From an uncultured Clostridia bacterium (GTDB lineage Bacteria; Bacillota; Clostridia; Oscillospirales; Oscillospiraceae), in contig CALZCW010000027.1 of assembly GCA_945635805.1 (NCBI GenBank), forward strand, positions 1-7,321: a DNA stretch of 7,321 nucleotides. The letters run 5' to 3'. The first letter of the stretch is position 1, and each line of letters starts with the position of its first letter. Under the pieces are notes generated by a model that was not told the origin of the DNA, made no database searches, and worked only from the letters and a program-made list of their open reading frames with translations. Below are positions 1-5,641 of the stretch, piece by piece. A program made the translations under genes and the position numbers.

Positions 1-351
1 AAGCAGCTTGAAACCCTGCGGGCGCAGCTTGCCCAGCGGAATCTGACGGTGGAGGCCTACTGCAGCTTCAGCGGCACCACTCAGGAGCAGCTATTGGAGG
101 ATCTGGCGGAGGATTCCCGCCAGCTTCTGAAGATCCAGGCGGCCATCGACAAGATTGCTGCGTTGGAGGGCGTCACCGTCACCGAGAAGGATGTTGCCGA
201 TGCCTGCGCCGAGATCTGCCGCATCAACCGCATCACGGCGTCGGAGCTGGCCAAGGTCTATGACGATGCCCTGGCGGAGACTGTCCGCACCAGCGTCATC
301 ACCGGCAAGGTCCTGACGTTGGTCCGCAACGCCGCCGTCGTCGAGGAATAA
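1..351 (+). CDS. tig: Trigger factor, C-terminal part (partial at 5' end)
   Basis: This is the last 116 residues of an open frame that enters from the left edge and ends with TAA at 349-351. Trigger factor is a ribosome-associated chaperone that binds nascent chains at the exit tunnel. The visible part resembles the helical C-terminal chaperone domain: a helix opening with KQLETLRAQLAQRNLTVEAY, then a run like LLKIQAAIDKIAALEGVTVTE, where the 'IA..EgitVTe.el' pattern is typical, and a final helix with 'VLTLVRNAAVVEE', matching the usual 'vl..L...a' ending. The N-terminal ribosome-binding and PPIase domains lie outside the window. A GTG at 49 is in frame but has no ribosome binding site and is internal. 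The gene is closed off by a strong terminator, so it is transcriptionally separate from trkA. The family call rests on recalled patterns, not a search. Confidence 0.85.
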   Translation, partial: KQLETLRAQLAQRNLTVEAYCSFSGTTQEQLLEDLAEDSRQLLKIQAAIDKIAALEGVTVTEKDVADACAEICRINRITASELAKVYDDALAETVRTSVITGKVLTLVRNAAVVEE

Positions 352-365
352 CGCCTGTACCGGAC

Positions 366-402
366 GCAAGCGGAGAGGGGAGCCCTCTCCGCTTGCTTTT
401 TT
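366..402 (+). terminator. Intrinsic terminator after tig
   Basis: A perfect 14-bp stem (366-379 with 383-396) with a 3-nt GAG loop is followed directly by six T residues (397-402). It begins 15 nt after the tig stop codon. This is a textbook rho-independent terminator in the + direction. Confidence 0.93.
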
Positions 403-421
403 CGCGGGCATATGATAAAAT
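393..421 (+). promoter_or_regulatory. Probable sigma-A-type promoter for trkA-trkH-rqcP
   Basis: An extended -10 element, TGATAAAAT (413-421; -10 hexamer TAAAAT at 416-421), lies 17 nt after TTGCTT (393-398), which matches the -35 consensus at three of six positions. Transcription would start near 428, about 45 nt before the trkA start codon. The -35 element overlaps the end of the tig terminator. A promoter is expected here because the terminator isolates trkA from tig. The -10 is good and the -35 weak. Confidence 0.45.
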
Positions 422-473
422 AAAAAAAATTGCGTTTATGCGACCAAACCCGTGTTTTCTGGAGGACGTTTGC

Positions 474-1844
474 ATGAAGATCGTCATCATCGGCGCCGGA
501 AAGATCGGCGCGACCCTGGCGGACCAGCTCCTGCGCGAGGGCCATGAAATCACCGTCGTGGACCGAAGCGCCGAGGCGCTGGATACCATCAGCACCCTGG
601 ACGTCATGACCGTGGAGGGCAACGGCATCACCCTGCAGACCCTCCGCGAGGCCGGTGTGGATACTGCGGACCTGGCCATTGCCGTCATGTCCACCGACGA
701 GGAGAATCTTCTGGCCTGCCTGATCGCCAAAAAGCTGGGGGTGGGCAATACCATCGCCCGGGTGCGCAACCCCGAATATGCCGAGGGCATCCGCCTGGTC
801 AAGGACGACCTGGGCCTGAGCATGACCCTCAACCCGGAGCTTGCCAGCGCGTCGGAGATCGCACGGATCCTTCGGGCGCCGTCGGCCATCAAGATCGACA
901 CCTTTTCCAAGGGCAGGGTGGAGCTGCACAAGGTCCGCCTGCCGGACGACAGCCCCCTGGACGGAATGAAGCTCCTGGAGCTGGGCAAGATGCACAGCGG
1001 CGTGCTCATCTGCGCCGTGGAGCGCGGCGACCACGACGTCTACATCCCCTCCGGCAGCTTTGCCCTCCAGGCAGGTGACCGGATCAGCTTTGTCGCCAAG
1101 CCCAAGACTGCGGCGAAGTTTTTCCACAAGATCGGCATCCCCTCCGAGCCGGTCAAGCGGGTCATGCTGCTGGGCGGCGGACGCATCTCCTACTATCTGG
1201 CCCGCCAGATGCTGGATTTCGGCGCCAGCGTGAAGATCATCGAGGCCAACGCCCAGGTCTGCGAGTCCCTGTCGGAGCGTCTGCCCGACGCGGACATCAT
1301 CCACGGCGACGCCACCAATGAGCATCTGCTCGCCCAGGAGGGCATCGAAAAAATGGACGCGGTGGCCTCCCTGACGGGCATCGACGAGGAAAACGTCCTT
1401 ATGAGCCTCTATGCCCGCAGCGTGACCAAGGCGAAGATCGTCACAAAGATCAACCGGACGACCTTCTCCCACATCATCAAGTCCATGGATCTGGGCAGCG
1501 TGTTCCATCCGCGCTACATCGCCGCCGACCATATCGTTCGCTACGTCCGGGCCATGCAGAACTCCCTCGGCTCCAACGTGGAGACTCTGTATAAGATCGT
1601 CGGCAACAAGGCCGAGGCTCTGGAATTCCGGGCCACCGCCAAGTCCGCCGTCTGCGGCACGCCTCTGATGGAGCTGCAGCTTCGGCCCGACCTGCTCATC
1701 GGCGCCATCAACCGAAACGGCAGGATTCTGACCCCCAGCGGCCGGGATACCATCGAGCCGGGCGATACCGTCGTCGTGGTCACCACCGTCACCGGACTGA
1801 ACGACCTGGACGACATCCTGGACAAGCGGAGAGCCAAAGTATGA
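474..1844 (+). CDS. trkA: Trk system potassium transporter TrkA
   Basis: A 456-residue cytoplasmic, NAD(H)-binding regulatory subunit of the Trk potassium uptake system; the length is normal for the family. It shows the expected duplicated RCK layout. The first Rossmann domain has GAGKIG at 7-12 and the ribose-binding acid D30 (VVDR), followed by a TrkA-C domain around 143-215. The second Rossmann domain has GGGRIS at 234-239 with acid E257, followed by a second TrkA-C domain around 370-446 that ends in the typical 'iepGDTVVVVTT' strand. The second glycine motif ends in S where the classic GxGxxG has G, so nucleotide binding at that half may be weaker. The ATG at 474 is chosen because GGAGG sits at 461-465, eight nt upstream, and the protein then begins directly with the first beta strand MKIVIIG. 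An in-frame ATG at 438 lacks a ribosome binding site. The stop overlaps the trkH start by 4 nt (ATGA), implying translational coupling. Confidence 0.95.
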   Translation: MKIVIIGAGKIGATLADQLLREGHEITVVDRSAEALDTISTLDVMTVEGNGITLQTLREAGVDTADLAIAVMSTDEENLLACLIAKKLGVGNTIARVRNPEYAEGIRLVKDDLGLSMTLNPELASASEIARILRAPSAIKIDTFSKGRVELHKVRLPDDSPLDGMKLLELGKMHSGVLICAVERGDHDVYIPSGSFALQAGDRISFVAKPKTAAKFFHKIGIPSEPVKRVMLLGGGRISYYLARQMLDFGASVKIIEANAQVCESLSERLPDADIIHGDATNEHLLAQEGIEKMDAVASLTGIDEENVLMSLYARSVTKAKIVTKINRTTFSHIIKSMDLGSVFHPRYIAADHIVRYVRAMQNSLGSNVETLYKIVGNKAEALEFRATAKSAVCGTPLMELQLRPDLLIGAINRNGRILTPSGRDTIEPGDTVVVVTTVTGLNDLDDILDKRRAKV

Positions 1845-3310
1845 ACTACCGGATGATTCTTTATCTTCTCGGCTATGTGCTGCTGCTTTTGGGCGGCTTT
1901 TTGCTGCTGCCGGTCATCGTTGCCCTCATCTACGGCGAGGGCGACTGGGCCAGTTTGCTGCTGACAGCGGGGATCTGCGCCGCCCTGGGCGGCTTGCTGC
2001 TGCTGTGCAAGCCCAAGCAGCGGCGCGCCATGCAGGCCCGTGACGGTTTTGTTGTGGTGTCATTGTCGTGGATCGTCATTTCACTTTTGGGTGCGCTGCC
2101 CTTCTATTTTTATGGTGCCACGCCCAGCTATCTGGACGCGGTGTTCGAGACCGCCTCCGGCTTCTCCACCACCGGCGCCAGCATTCTGCACAACGTGGAG
2201 GCCGTGCCCCACGGACTGCTGTTCTGGCGCAGCTTTACCCACTGGCTGGGCGGCATGGGCGTTCTGGTGTTCATGCTGGCGGTGGTGCCCCTGTCCGGCG
2301 ACAGCCTCTACCTGCTCAAGGCCGAATCCCCCGGCCCGTCGGTGAGCAAAATGGTGCCGAAAATGCGCACCTCCGCCATGATTCTCTATGGCATCTACTG
2401 CGCCATGACCCTGCTGCAGATCTGTGCCTACCAGTTGGGCAACCTGTTCGGCTGGGGGGAGATCTCCCTCTTTGACAGCGTGTGCCTGACCTTTGGCTCG
2501 GCGGGTACCGGCGGCTTTGCCGTGCGCAACGACGGCCTGGCGAGCTACGCGCCCTATATCCAGAGCGTCACGACGGTGGCCATGATCCTCTTCGGTGTGA
2601 ATTTTTCCATCTATTTCTTCCTGATCTGCCGCAAATTCCGGCTGATCGCCAAGAATTCCGAGCTGAAATGCTATCTGGGTATCATCCTGTTTGCCGTCGC
2701 CCTGATCTCTCTGGACCTGACCCTCACCGGGGGCTATTTTCCCTCCGTCGGCCAGACGCTCCACCACGTTTCCTTCTCCGTCGGCTCCATTCTCACCACC
2801 ACGGGCTTCAGCACGGTGGACTTCTCCCAGTGGCCGGAGCTTTCCAAAATGGTGCTCATGTCCCTTATGGTCATCGGCGCCTGTGCCGGTTCCACCGGCG
2901 GCGGCATCAAGGTCAGCCGTCTGCTGATCCTGTTCAAGTCCGCCCGGGCTGAGCTGCGGCGGCTGCTCCATCCCCACCGCGTGGAGGTCATGACCATGGA
3001 CGGCAAGCGGGTCAGCAGCGATGTCATCCGCGGCACCAACGCCTTTTTGATTTTCTATCTGATTATCGCTCTGGGCTCCATGCTGCTGGTCTCTCTCGAC
3101 GGCATGGGCACGGAGACCACCGTCACCGCCGTGCTGGCGACGCTGAACAATATCGGCCCCGGCACCAGTATTCTCATCGGCCCGGCGGGCAACTACGCGA
3201 ATTTTTCCGCCCTGTCGAAGGTCGTCCTGTCGCTGGATATGCTGTTCGGGCGGCTGGAGCTGTTCCCCATGCTGATCCTGTTCCGCCCCTCCACCTGGCG
3301 GAAGCACTGA
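1841..3310 (+). CDS. trkH: Potassium uptake channel subunit TrkH
   Basis: A 489-residue polytopic membrane protein that forms the potassium-conducting pore partnered by TrkA. The four pore-loop repeats of the TrkH/KtrB superfamily are visible: STTGAS at 109-114, AGTGGFA at 221-227, LTTTGFS at 318-324 and NNIGPG at 436-441, each with the key filter glycine. The strongly conserved GACAGSTGGGIK stretch lies at 347-357. Hydrophobic helices flank each loop, and two N-terminal helices (about 5-31 and 38-57) precede the first repeat, as in TrkH rather than the shorter KtrB. The protein ends in a short FRPSTWRKH tail, normal for the family. The ATG overlaps the trkA stop; a GGAGAG at 1828-1833 inside trkA serves as ribosome binding site. 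Next to a double-RCK TrkA, this is clearly a Trk rather than Ktr pair. Confidence 0.95.
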   Translation: MNYRMILYLLGYVLLLLGGFLLLPVIVALIYGEGDWASLLLTAGICAALGGLLLLCKPKQRRAMQARDGFVVVSLSWIVISLLGALPFYFYGATPSYLDAVFETASGFSTTGASILHNVEAVPHGLLFWRSFTHWLGGMGVLVFMLAVVPLSGDSLYLLKAESPGPSVSKMVPKMRTSAMILYGIYCAMTLLQICAYQLGNLFGWGEISLFDSVCLTFGSAGTGGFAVRNDGLASYAPYIQSVTTVAMILFGVNFSIYFFLICRKFRLIAKNSELKCYLGIILFAVALISLDLTLTGGYFPSVGQTLHHVSFSVGSILTTTGFSTVDFSQWPELSKMVLMSLMVIGACAGSTGGGIKVSRLLILFKSARAELRRLLHPHRVEVMTMDGKRVSSDVIRGTNAFLIFYLIIALGSMLLVSLDGMGTETTVTAVLATLNNIGPGTSILIGPAGNYANFSALSKVVLSLDMLFGRLELFPMLILFRPSTWRKH

Positions 3311-3331
3311 TTGAAAGAAGGAAGAATTTGT

Positions 3332-3577
3332 ATGCGACTGGATAAATTTCTCAAGGTCTCGCGGCTCATCAAGCGGCGCACCGTCGCCAATGAGGCCTGC
3401 GACAATGCCCGCGTCACCGTCAACGGCCGCCCGGCCAAGGCGTCCTACGACGTGAAGGTGGGCGACATCATCCGCATCGCCTTTGGCAGCCGTACCCTGG
3501 CTGTGGAGGTCCTGGCGGTGGCCGAGGCTGTGCGCAAGGACGACGCCTCCGCCATGTACCGCGAGATAGCGGAATAG
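3332..3577 (+). CDS. rqcP: S4-domain RNA-binding protein, RqcP/YabO family
   Basis: An 81-residue basic protein consisting of one S4 RNA-binding domain (about 1-50) plus a short tail. It begins MRLDKFLKVSRLIKRRT and continues with VTVNGRPAKASYDVKVGD, which closely recalls Bacillus YabO (RqcP) in sequence and size (86 residues). RqcP binds stalled 50S subunits with peptidyl-tRNA and works with RqcH in C-terminal alanine tailing. The related Hsp15 (HslR) of Gram-negatives is longer, with a basic C-terminal extension not seen here. The ATG at 3332 is chosen because AAGGA at 3318-3322 precedes it by about nine nt and the product then starts at the conserved MRLDKFLK; an in-frame TTG at 3311 would place this site inside the gene. 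It follows trkH by 21 nt and is probably cotranscribed, an apparently unrelated partner for a potassium transporter. Confidence 0.88.
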   Translation: MRLDKFLKVSRLIKRRTVANEACDNARVTVNGRPAKASYDVKVGDIIRIAFGSRTLAVEVLAVAEAVRKDDASAMYREIAE

Positions 3578-3585
3578 AAAAAAGT

Positions 3586-3625
3586 ACGCGCTGCACGGGA
3601 TGCTCCTGTGCAGCGCGTCTGTTTT
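3586..3625 (+). terminator. Probable terminator after rqcP
   Basis: An 11-bp perfect stem (3586-3596 with 3608-3618), extendable by three or four inner pairs including a G-U, is preceded by a run of six A (3578-3583) just after the rqcP stop and followed by CTG and four T (3622-3625). The stem is strong, but the T tract is short and offset, so efficiency is uncertain. Confidence 0.6.
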
Positions 3626-3647
3626 GCTATGCAAAAGCATAGCAAAA
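3622..3647. repeat. Perfect inverted repeat, 11-bp arms
   Basis: TTTTGCTATGC (3622-3632) and its exact complement (3637-3647) are separated by AAAA. The T-rich left arm is also the T tract of the preceding terminator. The structure is symmetric and could act on either strand. It is the first unit of a chain of inverted repeats running to 3783. Confidence 0.85.
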
Positions 3648-3648
3648 T

Positions 3649-3717
3649 GGCCATGTGCCGTCTCCGACGGCACGGCCTTGAAATTTCAAGCGCGTGGGCC
3701 GGGACGGCCCACAGGCG
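3649..3717. repeat. Tandem hairpins around a 14-bp palindrome
   Basis: Three dyad units follow each other with almost no spacer. Unit 1: GTGCCGTC (3655-3662) pairs with 3666-3673 across a TCC loop, extended by GGCC (3649-3652) with GGCC (3674-3677) around a 2-nt AT bulge. Unit 2: the perfect palindrome CTTGAAATTTCAAG at 3677-3690. Unit 3: GTGGGCCG (3694-3701) pairs with 3705-3712 across a GGA loop, extended by CGC (3691-3693) with GCG (3715-3717) around a 2-nt AG bulge. Units 1 and 3 share the same design: 8-bp stem, 3-nt loop, 2-nt bulge and a short outer GC clamp. No coding potential is evident. Confidence 0.8.
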
Positions 3718-3719
3718 CG

Positions 3720-3783
3720 TAAAACTTCATGCGCGAAAATTTTTCCATCCTTCGCGGTGCGCTTGCCCGCGCATGAAGTTTTA
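3720..3783. repeat. 16-bp inverted repeat bounding a 32-nt insert, overlapping the lipoprotein stop codon
   Basis: TAAAACTTCATGCGCG (3720-3735) is perfectly complementary to 3768-3783. The 32-nt interior includes TTCGCG (3751-3756), which can pair alternatively with CGCGAA (3732-3737), so two mutually exclusive folds are possible. The right end (3781-3783) is the TAA stop of the minus-strand lipoprotein gene. Read on the minus strand, the structure lies where a terminator for that operon would be and its stem ends in GTTTTA; there is no longer T tract beyond, so a terminator role is only possible. Confidence 0.8.
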
Positions 3784-4116
3784 TTCTTTTACATCCGGGG
3801 GCGTGACCGGCTCCGGGATATCAACGGTGGGACGGTTGTCCTCCGCCAGGGTGTTCTCCGTGGGCTGGGTGCTCTCGGTGCTCCCCGTGGGTTTGGTCAG
3901 AGGCTCGTTGGCCGGTGTTTTTTCCTGCTCCGTCGGAAGGGTCGCCGCCGGCTCGTCAGTGTCCGGGACCGATGCGTCCTGGGTGCCGCTTTCCTGGGAG
4001 GCGTCGGTAACATCCGATGCCAGAGTACCGTCGGTCTGCTCCGCTTTTTCCACACAACCGCAGAGGACCACGCTCAGCACCGCCGCGCACAGCAGCAGAA
4101 TAAGAATTTTTTTCAT
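3781..4116 (-). CDS. Small putative lipoprotein, acidic and Thr/Pro-rich
   Basis: A 111-residue protein with a clear lipoprotein signal: MKK, a hydrophobic core (about 4-18), then the lipobox LCGC with acceptor C21. The mature part of about 90 residues is low-complexity, rich in T, P, E, D and S, with no hydrophobic core and no recognised domain; it looks like a flexible, negatively charged tether on the outer membrane surface. The ATG at 4116 is chosen because AGAGGTG lies about six nt upstream (4129-4123). A GTG at 4125, nine nt upstream in the same frame, falls inside that ribosome binding site. It follows the DUF1576 gene by 48 nt and is probably the last gene of that operon. Its stop codon belongs to the terminal inverted repeat at 3720-3783, so the original C-terminus may have been different. 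The function is unknown. Confidence 0.75.
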   Translation of the reverse strand: MKKILILLLCAAVLSVVLCGCVEKAEQTDGTLASDVTDASQESGTQDASVPDTDEPAATLPTEQEKTPANEPLTKPTGSTESTQPTENTLAEDNRPTVDIPEPVTPPDVKE

Positions 4117-4148
4117 TGGTATCACCTCTGTTCCTTTGACGAAAAGCG

Positions 4149-4164
4149 CGGGAAAAAGTTCCCG
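4149..4164 (-). promoter_or_regulatory. Small hairpin between the DUF1576 and lipoprotein genes
   Basis: CGGGAA (4149-4154) pairs with TTCCCG (4159-4164) across an AAAG loop, immediately after the DUF1576 gene's TGA (4167-4165). On the minus strand it is followed by CGCTTTTCG, a poor T tract. It may be a weak attenuator or an RNA-stabilising stem that lowers lipoprotein expression relative to upstream genes, or it may be chance. Confidence 0.3.
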
Positions 4165-5526
4165 TCACTTCTTTACCGCCAGACGCTCCTCCCTGGTCTT
4201 GCAGAAACGCTCCAGCGCCGGCACCAGCAGAATGCAGGTGAAGGCAGCCGTGAAGCCGCCGTTATACAGGCAGAAGCCGCCGTGCAGCAACGGCACACTG
4301 GTGACCAGAACGTAGTGCAGCATACCCGCCAGGAGCCCAAAGGGCCAGCCGTACTTGCCGGAGATGGGGGAAAGGCCGTTGGCAAAGCAGACACCCACCA
4401 GGATGGCCTGGGCGCTGATGCCTTGGGAGAAGCTGCCGCCGACAAGCAGCGCCAGTCCCTGGCAGGCAAAAGAGGCGGCGATATAGCCGATGAGAATGGG
4501 CCAGACGTTGCGGGGATGGGAGCCGGAGCAGCAGGTGGCCAGCATACAGAAGATGCAGCCGAAGGTGACGGCGTTAAAGACCGTGTCGCTGCCGCCGATG
4601 AGGGCGGCGACGTTGTAATACAGGACGATGAACAGGCCGAAAACGCCCACATTCATCAGCGTCGCGGCGGTACCGTAGGTCTGGGAGAAGTCCGCGCCGT
4701 GGCCGGAGTCCCGCAGCAGCGCCCGGTAATCCCGCCAGCGGCAGCCCATCAGCAGAGCAAAGACGATGCACAGGCCGAAAACAACGAAGCAGAAAACGTT
4801 GGTGACGGTCCAGGAGGCATAGCTCAGGCTGGTGGTGGGGCCGACGGCAGTGGTGCCGCGCTCCGCGCCCAGGACCTGATACAGCCCTGACCGCAGGAAA
4901 AAGGCGGTCATGCCGATGGGCACGGCGGCGGAATAGAGGTCGTAGCCCTTATGCACCTTGGGCGAATGGGCCAGGCCCGCCGGCAGGAAAAAGCCGATGA
5001 TCAGACCGATGAACAGCGCCAGAACAAAGCCCTCCCAGCGCCAGCCCACCGCCTCGGCATGGGGATAGGCCAAAAGCAGGTCCGAGATCAGCGGCGCAAG
5101 GCCGGTGGTAAAGAGCATGGCGTTGACCTGGGAGCCGAGGGCCTCCCGCTTGATGAGGCAGTAGAGAGCCACGCCGAAGAAGCCGAACCAGAGGTTGACC
5201 ACGTTGATGCCCCAGAAGGAGAAGCCTGCGGTGAGCAAAAAGGCGATGACGGAAGCGGCGTTTGCCTTGGCCTTGGGCAGGAAAAACAGCGCCGTGCAGA
5301 CCAGAGCGACGCATCCGGCGTTGAGCATGGTGCCCGCGTAGCCGCCGTAGGAGGGGTCAAAGTAGTTGGTGGGGATCTTGGCGGTCTGGGAGGCGATGCG
5401 CCACAGGCCGTTAAGCATATCGGCCCGGTCGGGCATTACCACGGCCGCGATCAGAAACGCCAGGGTGAAAAAAGCAAACAGCAGCCGCAGAAAGCTGCTC
5501 GGGGAAAGAGATTTGATCTTGTTCAT
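4165..5526 (-). CDS. DUF1576-family polytopic membrane protein
   Basis: A 453-residue integral membrane protein with roughly ten hydrophobic segments (for example about 12-31, 66-83, 90-104, 107-124, 165-185, 242-260, 288-310, 316-333, 342-363 and 372-384, with more to about 436) and a basic C-terminus. I recognise it, with moderate confidence, as DUF1576, a Firmicutes membrane family with no assigned function. An internal duplication supports this: YGGYAGTMLNAG (60-71) resembles YGTAATLMNVG (284-294), TTGLAPLIS (140-148) resembles FANGLSPIS (381-389), and HKGYDLYSAA (192-201) resembles LHGGFCLYNGG (414-424), all in the same order. Such inverted or direct repeats are typical of transporters, so transport is a reasonable guess but unproven. 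The ATG at 5526 has AGGAG (5537-5533) six nt upstream. It lies 115 nt downstream of folD, beyond a long hairpin, and 48 nt before the lipoprotein gene. Confidence 0.75.
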   Translation of the reverse strand: MNKIKSLSPSSFLRLLFAFFTLAFLIAAVVMPDRADMLNGLWRIASQTAKIPTNYFDPSYGGYAGTMLNAGCVALVCTALFFLPKAKANAASVIAFLLTAGFSFWGINVVNLWFGFFGVALYCLIKREALGSQVNAMLFTTGLAPLISDLLLAYPHAEAVGWRWEGFVLALFIGLIIGFFLPAGLAHSPKVHKGYDLYSAAVPIGMTAFFLRSGLYQVLGAERGTTAVGPTTSLSYASWTVTNVFCFVVFGLCIVFALLMGCRWRDYRALLRDSGHGADFSQTYGTAATLMNVGVFGLFIVLYYNVAALIGGSDTVFNAVTFGCIFCMLATCCSGSHPRNVWPILIGYIAASFACQGLALLVGGSFSQGISAQAILVGVCFANGLSPISGKYGWPFGLLAGMLHYVLVTSVPLLHGGFCLYNGGFTAAFTCILLVPALERFCKTREERLAVKK

Positions 5527-5573
5527 AAAAAGCTCCTGTTTATTGTGTACAAATTCGTCGGGGCTTTGGCTGC

Positions 5574-5622
5574 GGCGGCAGGAGGGACAAAGCGGAAATC
5601 ATTCCGCTGTCTTCCTGCCGCC
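5574..5622 (-). promoter_or_regulatory. Long hairpin between folD and the DUF1576 gene
   Basis: The outer stem of 10 bp (5574-5583 with 5613-5622) continues after a small bulge as GACA (5586-5589) with TGTC (5608-5611), then after an AA bulge as GCGGAA (5592-5597) with TTCCGC (5602-5607) and a 4-nt loop: 20 bp in all. It starts 20 nt after the folD stop on the minus strand. No T tract follows, so it is not a standard terminator; it may attenuate transcription, protect the folD message end, or be a small inserted repeat, since near-identical 11-nt direct repeats flank it. Confidence 0.55.
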
Positions 5623-5641
5623 GGGTATGTACAGATTCAGC

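Noticed and set aside
411..416. TATGAT as the trkA -10 box
   Set aside because: It is close to consensus, but the hexamer 17 nt upstream (TCCGCT) is not a -35; the overlapping TGATAAAAT with TTGCTT at 17-nt spacing fits better.
258..1532. Open frame of 424 codons on the minus strand opposite trkA
   Set aside because: Antisense shadow of trkA; composition is typical of a complementary GC-rich frame and it crosses the tig terminator.
2081..3673. Open frame of 530 codons on the minus strand opposite trkH and rqcP
   Set aside because: It lies antisense to two clearly recognised genes, its translation is H/G/Q/D-rich without hydrophobic core or motifs, and it arises from GC-rich codon bias.
3622..3783. 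CRISPR array or tRNA-like structure
   Set aside because: The repeats are inverted and differ from one another, with no regular spacer-repeat pattern and no cloverleaf or conserved tRNA loop sequences.
3694..4890. Open frame of 398 codons on the plus strand
   Set aside because: It runs through the hairpin spacer and antisense to the lipoprotein and DUF1576 genes; it has no recognisable motif and no good ribosome binding site.
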